From the NCBI RefSeq assembly GCF_030704825.1, contig NZ_JAUYNX010000036.1, positions 1 to 64,000 of the forward strand: DNA of 64,000 bases, read 5' to 3'. A model generated the notes under the pieces. The model saw nothing but the letters and a program-made list of their open reading frames with translations. It was not told the DNA's origin and made no database searches. Position 1 is the stretch's first letter, and each line of letters starts with the position of its first letter. Of this stretch, positions 1-8,382 are shown piece by piece. The stretch comes from Brevundimonas sp. GTDB taxonomy: Bacteria > Pseudomonadota > Alphaproteobacteria > Caulobacterales > Caulobacteraceae. The translations under genes were made by a program, and so were the position numbers.

Positions 1-142
1 CCTGCTCGGACCCGTCCTCGCGCCGGCGGATCGCCTTCGGAAACTGGCCGCGCACGCGCTTCAGATCGGCGAAGACGCGATAGCGCCCCTCGCCCTTGAC
101 CTGCTCCACGGCGGTCCGGAATGCGGCCTTGTAGTCGTACAA
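1..142 (-). CDS. hemA: 5-aminolevulinate synthase, N-terminal part only (runs off the left edge)
   Basis: About 47 codons are visible on the minus strand, reading YDYKAAFRTAVEQVK and then GEGRYRVFADLKRVRGQFPK. This is the typical N-terminus of alphaproteobacterial ALA synthase, the PLP enzyme that condenses glycine and succinyl-CoA in the C4 route of heme synthesis. The start is placed at a TTG (142-140) because family members begin just before the DYK motif. No ATG or GTG lies in frame nearby upstream and the ribosome site is weak, so the start is uncertain. The catalytic domain lies outside the window. hemB, the next enzyme of the pathway, is at 6290. Confidence 0.8.
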   Translation of the reverse strand, partial: MYDYKAAFRTAVEQVKGEGRYRVFADLKRVRGQFPKAIRRREDGSEQ

Positions 143-284
143 AACGAACAGCTCTGCTGGCGGCGAAAACTTGCCGCCTGATGCGCCGATCGGGCCGATT
201 TGTCCATGAAACGGACCGGACAAATCGCCGCAAACCCTTAATTGATAATGGTTCTCAGTTTCCTTGCGCGTCGATCGCCGGCGC

Positions 285-1190
285 TCAACCCTTCGGCAAT
301 TCGTCCAGCTTGCCGCGCAGCATCTGCAGGATGGCCGAGAAGTCCCGGCCGCCGTAGCCGAGGCCGTTGAACATCTGGAACAGCGCCTCGGTCTGCGCCC
401 CCAGCGGCGTGCTGGCCCCGACCTTGGCCGCCGCGTCCTGGGCCAGTTTCAGGTCCTTGAGCATCATCGCCGCCGCGAAGCCGCCATCGTAGTCGCGGTT
501 CGACGGCGCGGTCGGCACCGGGCCCGGCCAGGGATAGTAGGTGGTCACGCTCCAGCTCTGGCCCGACGACTTGGCCACGATGTCGAACATCTTCACCGGA
601 TCGAGGCCCAGCTTCTCGGCCAGGCCGATGGCCTCGCAAGTGCCCAGCATGGTGATGCCGAGAATCATGTTGTTGCAGATCTTGGCCGCCTGCCCCGCCC
701 CGTGATCGCCGGCCCGGAAGGTCGCGCGGCTCATCGGCTCCAGCGCCGCCTCGATGCGGGCGAAGTCCGGCTCGTCGCAGCCGACCATGAAGGCCAGGGT
801 GCCCGCGTCCGCCGCCATGGTCCCGCCCGAGACCGGCGCGTCGGCGAAGGCGTAGCCCGCGTCCCTGGCCAGTCCGGCCACCTTGCGCGCCGTGTCGACG
901 TCGATGGTCGAGCAGTCGAGCAGCAGGGCCGGGGTCGGCGCCGCGCCGAGTACCTGCTCCGAATAGACCTTCAGCACATGCGGCCCGGCCGGGAGCATGG
1001 TGATGACGACATCGGCGTCCTTCACCGCCTCGGCCACCGAGCCGACCGGGGCGCAGCCCGCCGCGGCGGCGCGGTCCAGCGCGGCCTGCGACAGGTCGAA
1101 GGCGAGGACGCGATGGCCGGCCTTCGCCTGGTTGGCGGCCATGCCCCCGCCCATGTTGCCGAGGCCGATGAAGGCGATGGTGTGGGTCAT
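285..1190 (-). CDS. mmsB: 3-hydroxyisobutyrate dehydrogenase
   Basis: A 301-residue NAD-dependent beta-hydroxyacid dehydrogenase that oxidises 3-hydroxyisobutyrate to methylmalonate semialdehyde in valine degradation. The Rossmann motif GLGNMGGGMA is at residues 9-18, the substrate loop DAPVSGGT at about 117-124, and the catalytic lysine in GAGQAAK is at 170 with Asn174 following. The length is normal. The ATG start has a GGGAG ribosome site close upstream. The valine-pathway hydrolase (2933-3982) and acyl-CoA dehydrogenase (4798-5937) on the same strand support the substrate; other members of this family act on tartronate semialdehyde or similar acids. Confidence 0.9.
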   Translation of the reverse strand: MTHTIAFIGLGNMGGGMAANQAKAGHRVLAFDLSQAALDRAAAAGCAPVGSVAEAVKDADVVITMLPAGPHVLKVYSEQVLGAAPTPALLLDCSTIDVDTARKVAGLARDAGYAFADAPVSGGTMAADAGTLAFMVGCDEPDFARIEAALEPMSRATFRAGDHGAGQAAKICNNMILGITMLGTCEAIGLAEKLGLDPVKMFDIVAKSSGQSWSVTTYYPWPGPVPTAPSNRDYDGGFAAAMMLKDLKLAQDAAAKVGASTPLGAQTEALFQMFNGLGYGGRDFSAILQMLRGKLDELPKG

Positions 1191-1268
1191 GGCGTCGTCT
1201 CCCGATGGCTTTGGCGGGAGGGTTAGCCGCTCGCCCGCGCCGTCGCCAGCGGCCAGGGCGGATTTTGA

Positions 1269-2036
1269 TCAGCCCGGCTTGCGGAAGCGCAGCATGAACT
1301 GGCTGGTGCGCCCCCGGATCGAGGCGTCGAAGACGCTGGCGGTCAGCGGATCGGCGGGACTGGCCAGGACGTCGCTCTCGCCGTCCAGCACAAAGCCGGC
1401 GGCCAGCACCTCGCGCTTGACCGTCTCGATGTCGATGCGGTGCACCGTGTCGGCGGCCGTGAGCGGCGCGCCCGCCGCGGCGTGATGGTCGATGACGACA
1501 TAGAGGCCGCCCGGCTTGAGGGCCTGAAACACGGCGGCGTTGACCCGGGCGGCGGTGTCGTCCGGCATGACGTTCAGATGCAGGTCGTGATAATTCTGGG
1601 CGGTGAAGACCAGATCCAGACCCGCGGGGAAGACCGGCGCGGCGATCGGCGAGCGGACGCCGTCCACATTGGGCAGGGCGTCGACCGCGGTCAGGCTCTC
1701 GCCATAGCTGGCCTGGAAGGCGATGAACTCGGCCGGCTGCCAGGCCGTGACGCGGCCCTCCGGACCGACGGCGGCGGAGAAGACGCGGGTGAAATAGCCG
1801 CCGCCGATGATCATGTCGGCGATCTTCTGCCCCGGCCGGACCCGGGCGAAGGCCAGGGTCTCGGCGGTATGCCGCGCCGCGTCGCGGGCGCGGTCGTCGG
1901 CGGGACGGGACGGGGTCGCGAGGGCTTCGGCGTAGTCCGCCGGCAGAAGCGCGGACGGCGCGCCCGCGCCGCCCATGCAGGCCGCCGAGGACAGGGCGAG
2001 GGCCGCCACGGCCGCGAGAATGACGGAACGGCGCAT
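1269..2036 (-). CDS. methyltransferase-fold lipoprotein (paralog 1)
   Basis: A 255-residue protein with a signal peptide ending in a lipobox (LSSAAC, Cys20), followed by a class I SAM-methyltransferase-like domain. It has a glycine-rich motif 1 (ADMIIGGGYFTRVF, 73-86), a QNYHDLH motif (147-153) and an LKPGG...VIDH segment (173-183). It resembles the predicted methyltransferases of COG4798. It is a clear paralog of the next gene (2092-2874): both share YHDxH, VFDxxIRGRT and the C-terminal RFRKPG. The start is the ATG directly before the signal peptide rather than the longer reading frame. Export to the envelope is odd for a SAM enzyme, and the activity is unknown. Confidence 0.75.
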   Translation of the reverse strand: MRRSVILAAVAALALSSAACMGGAGAPSALLPADYAEALATPSRPADDRARDAARHTAETLAFARVRPGQKIADMIIGGGYFTRVFSAAVGPEGRVTAWQPAEFIAFQASYGESLTAVDALPNVDGVRSPIAAPVFPAGLDLVFTAQNYHDLHLNVMPDDTAARVNAAVFQALKPGGLYVVIDHHAAAGAPLTAADTVHRIDIETVKREVLAAGFVLDGESDVLASPADPLTASVFDASIRGRTSQFMLRFRKPG

Positions 2037-2091
2037 GAGATATCCTTTCCTGGGCGCCCGAGCAGCGCGGATGATGCAGGCCCGGCCGGTC

Positions 2092-2874
2092 TCAGCCGGG
2101 TTTGCGGAAGCGGTAGACGAACTGGTCGGTGCGGCCGCGGATGGCCTCGTCGAAGACATTGGTCGTGCGGTCGTCGGCCGGATTGGCCACGGCGGTCGAT
2201 TCCCCGTCGAAGACAAAGCCCGCCGCCTCGACCTCGGCGCGCAGCGAGGCTCCCTCGATGCGGTGCAGGGTCAGGACCTCGCTGTGACCGGTTCCCGCCC
2301 GCCCGGCGTGGTCGATGACGATGAAGACGCCGCCGGGCTTCAGGGCGGCGAAGATCGCCCGGTTCATCCGCGCCACGTCGGTGTTGAAGGCCGGGATGTG
2401 AAAGTCGTGATATTCCTGGCTCATGAAGACCGCGTCGAGCGGCTCGGGGAAACTCATCGTATCGAGGTCGCCGTTCACGCGGGCGACGTTGGGATAGGCG
2501 GCGACCAGGGCGTCGGCCCGGCCGTTCTCGCGCTCGGCGGTGCGGTTGGGCACGAAGGCGTAGACCTTGCCCGTATCCCCGACGACACGGGCGAACAGGC
2601 GGGAGAAATAGCCGGCGCCGGGACGGATGTCGGCGATCCTCCAGCCCGGCGCGACGCCGGCGAAGGCCAGGATCCGGTCGGGATGGCGCAACGGATCGCG
2701 GGCGACCTCGTCGGCCGGGCGGAGCGGATCGGCGATGGCGGCGCGCTGCAGGTCGGCCAGGGCCAGGGCCTGGTAGGTCCGCGTCGCCTCGCGGTCGCCG
2801 CGGCCGGCCCAGGGTTCGGAGGCGCAGCCCGCCAACGACAGGGCGATGGCGGCGGCGAGCAGCGGCTTCAGCAT
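2092..2874 (-). CDS. methyltransferase-fold lipoprotein (paralog 2)
   Basis: A 260-residue predicted lipoprotein (LSLAGC, Cys17) with the same layout as its downstream neighbour. Motif 1 is IADIRPGAGYFSRLF (80-94), SQEYHDFH is at 152-159, LKPGG...VIDH at 178-189, and the protein ends RFRKPG. Its motif 1 (RPGAGYF) is closer to a genuine SAM-binding loop than that of paralog 1. It is transcribed with paralog 1 (55 bases between them), so the pair looks like a tandem duplication. The start is the ATG before the signal peptide, with GGAGGGAT upstream. The function cannot be told from the sequence. Confidence 0.75.
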   Translation of the reverse strand: MLKPLLAAAIALSLAGCASEPWAGRGDREATRTYQALALADLQRAAIADPLRPADEVARDPLRHPDRILAFAGVAPGWRIADIRPGAGYFSRLFARVVGDTGKVYAFVPNRTAERENGRADALVAAYPNVARVNGDLDTMSFPEPLDAVFMSQEYHDFHIPAFNTDVARMNRAIFAALKPGGVFIVIDHAGRAGTGHSEVLTLHRIEGASLRAEVEAAGFVFDGESTAVANPADDRTTNVFDEAIRGRTDQFVYRFRKPG

Positions 2875-2932
2875 GACGATCCCTCCAGCGGACGGCGAAG
2901 CTGAACGCCGGATCGCGGACGGATGCAAGACA

Positions 2933-3982
2933 TCAGGCGATCGACGTCCATTCTTCGCCCGGCGGCAGGGGCGCGAACAGGGCGTCGAGGTCCTCGTCCG
3001 CGATCCCCGACAGCTCCGCCGGCGACCATCGCGGTGCATTGTCCTTGTCGACCACCACGGCGCGCACCCCTTCCTGGAAGTCGTGGGTGCGGACCACGCG
3101 GCCCCCGAGCCGGTATTCCATGGCCATGTTGGCGGCGAACGACGGCAGGGTCGCGCCGAGACGCAGCTGGCGCAGGGTGACCTTGAGCGACTGCGGCGAC
3201 TTGGTCTTCAGCGTCGCCAGCTGGGCCAGGGCCCAGTCGGAGCCGTCGGCCTCGAGGGCGGCGAAAATGGCCTCGACCGTATCGAAGGCGAACAGCCGGT
3301 CGATGGCCTCACGATGGGGTCCGCTCGGGGCCGGCCCGGGATCGGCGGCGAAGCTGGCCGCGACGGCCTGGGGGTTGTCCGGATGAGCCGTCAGGGCGGC
3401 CTTCAGCGCCTCGACCCGTTCGGCCGGGACGAAATGCGAATGGATGCCCAGCGCCACGGTGTCCGCCGCCTTCAGTCGCGTCCCGGTCAGGGCCAGCCAG
3501 ACGCCGGTCTGGCCCGGCAGGCGCGGCAGGAACCAGCCGCCGCCGACGTCGGGGAACAGGCCGATGCCGGTCTCGGGCATGGCGTAGGTGGTGCGTTCGG
3601 TGGCGATTCGGACGTCGGCCGGCTCGGAGATGCCGACGCCGCCGCCCATGACGATTCCGTCGACGATCGCCGTGACCGGCTTCGGATATTCGAACAGCAG
3701 ATGGTTGAGCCGGTATTCGACCTTGAAGAAGGCCTTCGCCTCCGACGCGTCCCCCGCCCCGCTTTCGGCGATCATGCGGATGTCGCCGCCGGCGCAGAAG
3801 CCGCGCTCGCCGGCGTGGTCGATCAGGATGGACTGCACCCCGTCGTCCCCACGCCAGGCCGCCAACGCGTCGGTCATCGCCTCGCACATGGCGCGGTTCA
3901 GGGCGTGCAGCGCCTTCGGCCGGTTCAGGGTGATGTGGCCGACGCCGGATTCGACGCGGGTCAGGACTTCGGACTCAACCAT
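2933..3982 (-). CDS. 3-hydroxyisobutyryl-CoA hydrolase (enoyl-CoA hydratase superfamily)
   Basis: A 349-residue crotonase-fold enzyme predicted to release 3-hydroxyisobutyrate from its CoA ester, the step that supplies MmsB in valine breakdown. Visible landmarks are the oxyanion-hole motif FCAGGD (62-67), the second glycine motif VMGGGVG (111-117), and PETGIGLFPDVGG (136-148). In this last motif, Glu137 and Asp145 match the catalytic pair that separates the hydrolases from plain hydratases. The length fits the hydrolase branch (about 350) rather than hydratases (about 260). It lies between the acyl-CoA dehydrogenase and mmsB on one strand. Confidence 0.9.
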   Translation of the reverse strand: MVESEVLTRVESGVGHITLNRPKALHALNRAMCEAMTDALAAWRGDDGVQSILIDHAGERGFCAGGDIRMIAESGAGDASEAKAFFKVEYRLNHLLFEYPKPVTAIVDGIVMGGGVGISEPADVRIATERTTYAMPETGIGLFPDVGGGWFLPRLPGQTGVWLALTGTRLKAADTVALGIHSHFVPAERVEALKAALTAHPDNPQAVAASFAADPGPAPSGPHREAIDRLFAFDTVEAIFAALEADGSDWALAQLATLKTKSPQSLKVTLRQLRLGATLPSFAANMAMEYRLGGRVVRTHDFQEGVRAVVVDKDNAPRWSPAELSGIADEDLDALFAPLPPGEEWTSIA

Positions 3983-4021
3983 GCCGCCGCTCTAGAAGGG
4001 CGAAGCGGGGCCGTCCAGCCT

Positions 4022-4744
4022 TCAACGCGTCGGCGTCACCGTCATGTCGTAGGGAATGAACAGGGCCAGTTCGAGCGGACCCGACTGACGCCAGGTGACG
4101 CGGTTCGACATCCCTTCGACCTGGACCGCATAGCCGTCGCCGAAGGTCGCGGCGGTCGTGCGCGCGTCGGCGGCGATGGCGGCGAGAATCGGCGCGCGGT
4201 ACTGGGCCGGATTGACCACCGACAGCTGCCAGTCGCCCACCACGTCGGCCAGGGACCGGCCGACCGGGTCGACGCCCTCGACGAATTCCTCGATCCGTTC
4301 CGAGGCGGCGTCCAGGGTGTCGCCCTCGCGGATCGGGGTCTTGACCACCAGGCTGGCCACGCTGGTGTCGCTGCGGCCCGGGTCCATGCCCAGGGTCAGG
4401 GTCGAGACCATGTCCTCGGTCAGCGGAACCAGCGTCCCGTCATCCTCGATGCTCAGGTCGATGTCCTCGCGGCCGGCGGCGGCGCGGGCCATGGCGCGCA
4501 GGGTGCGGGTGATCTCGTCGCGCCGGCCCGGCGCGTCGCGGGTGTCGTTCACCACCCGCACGGCGACGATCAGATTGTCGGCCCGCCGTTCGAGCTGGAT
4601 CACCGGAATGTCGTCCGGATCCCATTCGATGGCCCGCGAGCCCGTGACGATGATCTCGTCCATCCCGACGGCGTTCGACGCCTCCTGGGCGACGACTGGC
4701 GATGCGATCAGCGCCGCGGCCGCGGCGATCCGGAGCATTTTCAT
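4022..4744 (-). CDS. secreted protein of unknown function with an EIIVTGSR motif
   Basis: A 240-residue protein with a clear cleavable signal peptide (residues 1-20, ending SPVVAQ). Just after the cleavage site it carries DEIIVTGSR (29-37), a string otherwise typical of the plug region of alphaproteobacterial TonB-dependent receptors, but the protein is far too short to be a receptor. The remainder is a mixed alpha/beta region. The end (ADARTTAATFGDGYAVQVEG followed by IPYDMTVTP) faintly recalls SIMPL-domain periplasmic proteins, which I cannot confirm. The ATG start is chosen because it precedes the signal peptide. It sits between two valine-pathway genes, but no role in that pathway is visible. 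Confidence 0.65.
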   Translation of the reverse strand: MKMLRIAAAAALIASPVVAQEASNAVGMDEIIVTGSRAIEWDPDDIPVIQLERRADNLIVAVRVVNDTRDAPGRRDEITRTLRAMARAAAGREDIDLSIEDDGTLVPLTEDMVSTLTLGMDPGRSDTSVASLVVKTPIREGDTLDAASERIEEFVEGVDPVGRSLADVVGDWQLSVVNPAQYRAPILAAIAADARTTAATFGDGYAVQVEGMSNRVTWRQSGPLELALFIPYDMTVTPTR

Positions 4745-4797
4745 GGTGGTGGTCCTCCCGCCGCCACTATGAACCGGTCGCCGAACGCCGTCATCCG

Positions 4798-5937
4798 CTA
4801 CTGGCGCAGCATCTCCCGCGCCGTGATCACCCGCATGATCTCGTTGGTGCCCTCGAGGATGCGGTGCACCCTCAGGTCGCGCACGATCCGCTCCAGCGGA
4901 TAGTCCTTCAGATAGCCGTAACCGCCGTGCAGCTGCAGGGCCTCGTCGGCGATCTGGAAACAGGCGTCCGTGGTCATCCGCTTGGCCATGGCGCACCATT
5001 TGGTCTTCTCGGGGTGGTTGGTGTCGATGGCCCAGGCGCCGCGCAGCACCATCAGCCGACAGGCCTCCAGCTGGGTCGCCATGTCGGCCAGCTTGAACTG
5101 GGTATTCTGGAAGTCTGACAAGGGCTTGCCGAACTGCTTTCGCGTGGTGACGTAGGCCTGCGTCGTCTCCAGCGCCAGCCGGGCCCCGCCCAGCGAACAG
5201 GCCGCGATGTTCAGCCGCCCTCCGTCCAGACCCATCATGGCGTAGCGGAAGCCGTCACCCTCCTTGCCCAGCAGATTGGCCGCCGGAATGCGGCAGTCGT
5301 CGAAGGCGACGATGGCGGTGGGCTGGGAATTCCAGCCCATCTTCTTCTCCTGGGCGCCAAAGCTCAGGCCGGGGGCGTCCTTCTCGACCACGAAGGCGGA
5401 GATGCCTTTTGGACCGTCCGCCCCGGTGCGGGCCATGACGACATAGACGTCCGACGTCCCCGCCCCCGAGATGAAGGCCTTGGAGCCGTTCAGGACGTAG
5501 TGGTCGCCGTCCAGCCGCGCGGTGGTGCGCAGGCCCGCCGCGTCCGACCCCGAACCCGGCTCGGTCAGGCAGTAGCTGGCGATCTTCTCCATGGTCACCA
5601 GCGAGGGCACATAGCGGCCGCGCAGATCGTCGGAGCCGAACTTGTCGATCATCCACGTGGCCATGTTGTGGATGCTGATGAAGGCCGCCGTCGACACGTC
5701 GCCGCGCGACAGCTCCTCGAAAATCAGGGCCGCCTCGACGCGGCCCAGGGCCATGCCGCCGTGCTCCTCGCCCGTATAGATGCCACAGAAGCCCATCTCG
5801 GCGGCATGACGCATGACGTCGACCGGGAAATGCTTGGTCTCATCCCATTCGGCGCTGTGCGGGGCCAGTTCCGCCTCCGCGAACTGCCGGGCCGCGTCCT
5901 GGATGGCGCGCTGGTCGTCGTTGAGGGCGAAGTCCAT
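4798..5937 (-). CDS. acyl-CoA dehydrogenase, probably isobutyryl-CoA dehydrogenase
   Basis: A 379-residue FAD flavoprotein of the acyl-CoA dehydrogenase family. The FAD- and substrate-binding stretch CLTEPGSGSDAAGL is at 123-136, and the catalytic glutamate is Glu362 in LEGTNEIMR. Full family length. Isobutyryl-CoA is the likely substrate because the same-strand neighbours encode the hydrolase and 3-hydroxyisobutyrate dehydrogenase of valine degradation, but short or branched relatives cannot be excluded by eye. The ATG at 5937 has a GGGAG ribosome site; the longer upstream reading frame runs into the repeat region and is not credible. Confidence 0.85.
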   Translation of the reverse strand: MDFALNDDQRAIQDAARQFAEAELAPHSAEWDETKHFPVDVMRHAAEMGFCGIYTGEEHGGMALGRVEAALIFEELSRGDVSTAAFISIHNMATWMIDKFGSDDLRGRYVPSLVTMEKIASYCLTEPGSGSDAAGLRTTARLDGDHYVLNGSKAFISGAGTSDVYVVMARTGADGPKGISAFVVEKDAPGLSFGAQEKKMGWNSQPTAIVAFDDCRIPAANLLGKEGDGFRYAMMGLDGGRLNIAACSLGGARLALETTQAYVTTRKQFGKPLSDFQNTQFKLADMATQLEACRLMVLRGAWAIDTNHPEKTKWCAMAKRMTTDACFQIADEALQLHGGYGYLKDYPLERIVRDLRVHRILEGTNEIMRVITAREMLRQ

Positions 5938-6106
5938 GAAAGCTCCCGTCGCGTCGGCGGCCTCTGCCGGGCCGCTCGGCGTGCTTCTATCCAACCCCTC
6001 GCGCGGCGTCACCCTCACGCCCTTGCACGACCGATTTTGACGTACACAGGCGCCAGTATGCGCCCATGACCCATCAGCGCCTTGGATCCTCTCACCCGCG
6101 ACGTTC
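5938..6106. other. intergenic stretch without a gene, upstream of the acyl-CoA dehydrogenase
   Basis: Together with the repeat that follows, this forms a gap of about 350 bases between divergent genes. Nothing in it reads as a gene on either strand. It should hold the promoter of the acyl-CoA dehydrogenase (minus strand) and possibly that of hemB, but I cannot assign boxes with confidence. Confidence 0.5.
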
Positions 6107-6263
6107 GGTCCATCCGGACGCTTCGGACGCTTCGAACGCTTCGGACGGCGTTTTTGAAGTCCGATCCGCACGGTTCGGACGCATCGGACGCATCGGACAG
6201 TGTTTTTGAGGTCCGATCCGCACGCTTCGGACGCATCGGACGCTTCGGACCCTGTTTTCCCGA
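6107..6263. repeat. three imperfect tandem units of about 52 bases, each built from short TCGGACGC-like repeats
   Basis: Units lie at about 6107-6159, 6160-6211 and 6212-6263. Units 2 and 3 both begin TCCGATCCGCACG and continue with TTCGGACGCATCGGACGC; all three end in a GTTTT tract. The end of one unit and the start of the next form inverted repeats: TCGGAC/GTCCGA around the T tract at 6141-6164, and ATCGGAC/GTCCGAT at 6192-6217, each with a 12-base loop. Both strands stay open for translation across the repeat (for example SDASDASD or VRSVRSVR), but those peptides only reflect the repeat. It ends about 27 bases before the hemB start. Confidence 0.85.
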
Positions 6264-6289
6264 GCTCCCAACCCGCCTATGACCCCTGC

Positions 6290-7294
6290 ATGACCCAGCC
6301 GTTCGCCCCCGCCGCCTTTCCCTACGCCCGCCCGCGCCGCCTGCGCTCGTCGCCCTGGGTGCGCCGGCTGGTCGCCGAGACCGTGCTGACGCCCGCCGAC
6401 CTCGTCTGGCCGCTGATCGTCCACGACGGCGCCGAGGACCGGGTCCCGGTCGCCTCCATGCCCGGCGTCTTCCGCCTGTCGCCGACGGCCGCCGCCGAGG
6501 CCGCCGTCGAGGCCCGCGGCCTGGGCATTCCGGCCGTGGCCCTGTTCCCCAATGTCGACGGCGCCATCAAGGACGCCATCGGCTCCGGCGCGACGGACCC
6601 CGACGGCCTGATCCCGCTCTGCATCAAGGCCATCAAGGACGCCGCGCCGGAGATCGGGGTGATCACCGACGTGGCCCTGGACTGCTACACCGACCACGGC
6701 CACGACGGCGTGGTCGAGGACGGCCTCATCCTCAACGACGCCAGCCTCGAGCGGCTGGCAGAACAGGCCTTCATCCACGCCCACGCCGGCGCCGATGTGG
6801 TCGCCCCTTCGGATATGATGGACGGCCGCGTCCAGGCCATCCGCGAGGCGCTGGAGGCCAACGGCTTCCACGACACGCTGATCCTGTCCTACGCGGCCAA
6901 ATACGCCTCAGCCTTCTACGGCCCCTATCGCGACGCCGTGGGCTCGGCGAAAGCGCTGACCGGCGACAAGAAGACCTACCAGATGGATTACGCCAATTCC
7001 GACGAGGCCCTGCGCGAGGTCGCCATGGACATCGCCGAGGGCGCCGACGCCGTCATGGTCAAGCCGGGGATGCTGTATCTCGATATCGTTCAGCGGGTTA
7101 GCGAGACTTTCAAAGTCCCCACCTTCGCCTACCAGGTGTCCGGCGAATACGCGATGATGCGGGCGGCCATGGCCAACGGCTGGCTCGAGGAAGACCGCGC
7201 CATTATCGAAAGCCTGCACGCCTTCAAGCGCGCGGGTTGCGCCGGGGTCCTGACCTATTTCGCGCCGCAGGCGGCGCGGTTGATGGGAGGCTAG
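6290..7294 (+). CDS. hemB: delta-aminolevulinic acid dehydratase (porphobilinogen synthase)
   Basis: A 334-residue enzyme that joins two 5-aminolevulinate molecules into porphobilinogen in heme synthesis. The two Schiff-base lysines are Lys204 (SYAAKYAS) and Lys258 (VMVKPG). The metal loop reads DVALDCYTDHGHDG (127-140): the three cysteines of zinc-dependent enzymes are replaced by Ala129, Asp131 and Asp139. This is the pattern of the magnesium/potassium-dependent alphaproteobacterial form. The start is the ATG before TQPFAP; the longer frame reads through the repeat. The gene ends in a CTAG shared with the convergent hydrolase. hemA begins at the left edge of the window. Confidence 0.97.
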   Translation: MTQPFAPAAFPYARPRRLRSSPWVRRLVAETVLTPADLVWPLIVHDGAEDRVPVASMPGVFRLSPTAAAEAAVEARGLGIPAVALFPNVDGAIKDAIGSGATDPDGLIPLCIKAIKDAAPEIGVITDVALDCYTDHGHDGVVEDGLILNDASLERLAEQAFIHAHAGADVVAPSDMMDGRVQAIREALEANGFHDTLILSYAAKYASAFYGPYRDAVGSAKALTGDKKTYQMDYANSDEALREVAMDIAEGADAVMVKPGMLYLDIVQRVSETFKVPTFAYQVSGEYAMMRAAMANGWLEEDRAIIESLHAFKRAGCAGVLTYFAPQAARLMGG

Positions 7295-8364
7295 TCTTCC
7301 GTCCGCGTCAGCAGGTCGACCAGATCGGCCTTCCAGAACGCCGCCCAGGTGTGGGTCCCGTGCCCCTTCCCGCCGGCGCTGTTGGGGATCAGGCGATAAC
7401 GGACCCCGGCGATGCGCGGGACGAACTGCTCGGCCAGACCCAGCTCCGGCGGGTTGATGAAGTCGTCGGCCGAGTTGATCCAGGTCATCGGCGCGGTGAT
7501 CCGCTCCAGCCCGGCCGAGGGATCGTAGTCGTGCGAGGCGTTGACCTGGTACCAGAGGTCGTTGGCGTCCAACGCCGGGATGCGTCGCGCCTGCTGCGCC
7601 GCCAGCCAGTCGTCGACCGCCGCCGGCGTCGCCAGATCCTGCTGCATGGCCATGGGCGCCGAGCCCGCCAGCAGCAGCAGATCCACGGCCGTACGCAGGC
7701 CCTCGACGGGCTGGGCCGCATAGTCGCCGCCGGCCCAGGCCGGATCGCTGCGGATCGCGTCCTTGAGCATGGTCCGCCACAGCCGGTTGCGGCCGACGAT
7801 GGCGGTCGGTTGGCAGGCCATGGGCATCAGGGCGTCGGCGAAGTCCGGGTGCGCCTCGGCCCAGACGAAGATGTGCATGCAGCCCATCGACGTGCCCAGC
7901 ATCAGCCGCACCCGGTCCACGCCCAGCCCGTCGACCAGCAGCCGCCGCTGCGCCTCGACCATGTCGGCGTAGCCGTACTCCGGGAACCCCGCCCGCAGAC
8001 CGTCCGACGGCTTCGACGAGCCGCCATGGCCGAGGTTGTCCGGCATGACGATGTAGTAGCGCGCCGTATCCAGCGGCTGGCCCGGGCCGAACAGCTCGTT
8101 CGCGAACTGTGGCGACAGGAACTGGGCGCCGGTCCCGCCCGTGCCGTGCAGCACCAGGACGGCGTTCCCGACCCGGCCGTCGGCGCCGCGCCGCGGCTGG
8201 CCCAGAGTCCGGTAGTGCATGCGCAACTCCGGCAGGATCTGGCCCGACGCGAGGGTGAAGCCGGCGACGCTGAAGTCCCCTTCCGCCGGCGCGGGCTGGG
8301 CGGCGGCCACGGAGGACATCAGCAGGGCGGCGAGGCCGTACAGGGCCGGAACGAGGCGTTTCAT
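7291..8364 (-). CDS. secreted alpha/beta hydrolase of the homoserine O-acetyltransferase (MetX)-like family
   Basis: A 357-residue alpha/beta hydrolase with a signal peptide (1-22, ending SSVAAAQ). The nucleophile elbow is GTSMGC (Ser159), LHGTGGTG (72-79) forms the oxyanion region, an Asp sits in NSADDFINPPEL, and a His in KGHGTHTW. The sequence resembles MetX-type acyltransferases, but the signal peptide argues against a cytoplasmic methionine-pathway role, so it is more likely an envelope esterase or acyltransferase. The substrate is unknown. Its TAG stop overlaps that of hemB in a palindromic CTAG. Confidence 0.85.
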   Translation of the reverse strand: MKRLVPALYGLAALLMSSVAAAQPAPAEGDFSVAGFTLASGQILPELRMHYRTLGQPRRGADGRVGNAVLVLHGTGGTGAQFLSPQFANELFGPGQPLDTARYYIVMPDNLGHGGSSKPSDGLRAGFPEYGYADMVEAQRRLLVDGLGVDRVRLMLGTSMGCMHIFVWAEAHPDFADALMPMACQPTAIVGRNRLWRTMLKDAIRSDPAWAGGDYAAQPVEGLRTAVDLLLLAGSAPMAMQQDLATPAAVDDWLAAQQARRIPALDANDLWYQVNASHDYDPSAGLERITAPMTWINSADDFINPPELGLAEQFVPRIAGVRYRLIPNSAGGKGHGTHTWAAFWKADLVDLLTRTED

Positions 8365-8382
8365 TGCGTCAGGTCTCCATCG

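Noticed and set aside
6037..6050. TTGACGTACACAGG upstream of the acyl-CoA dehydrogenase as a possible branched-chain regulator site
   Set aside because: Only half resembles known MerR-type branched-chain operators; no inverted partner is present.
6107..6263. Possible CRISPR-like array
   Set aside because: The units are imperfect tandem copies with no unique spacers of constant length and no cas genes nearby.
6015..6282. Open frames on both strands through the repeat (SDASDASD and VRSVRSVR peptides)
   Set aside because: They simply translate the repeat, lack ribosome sites and do not resemble any protein.
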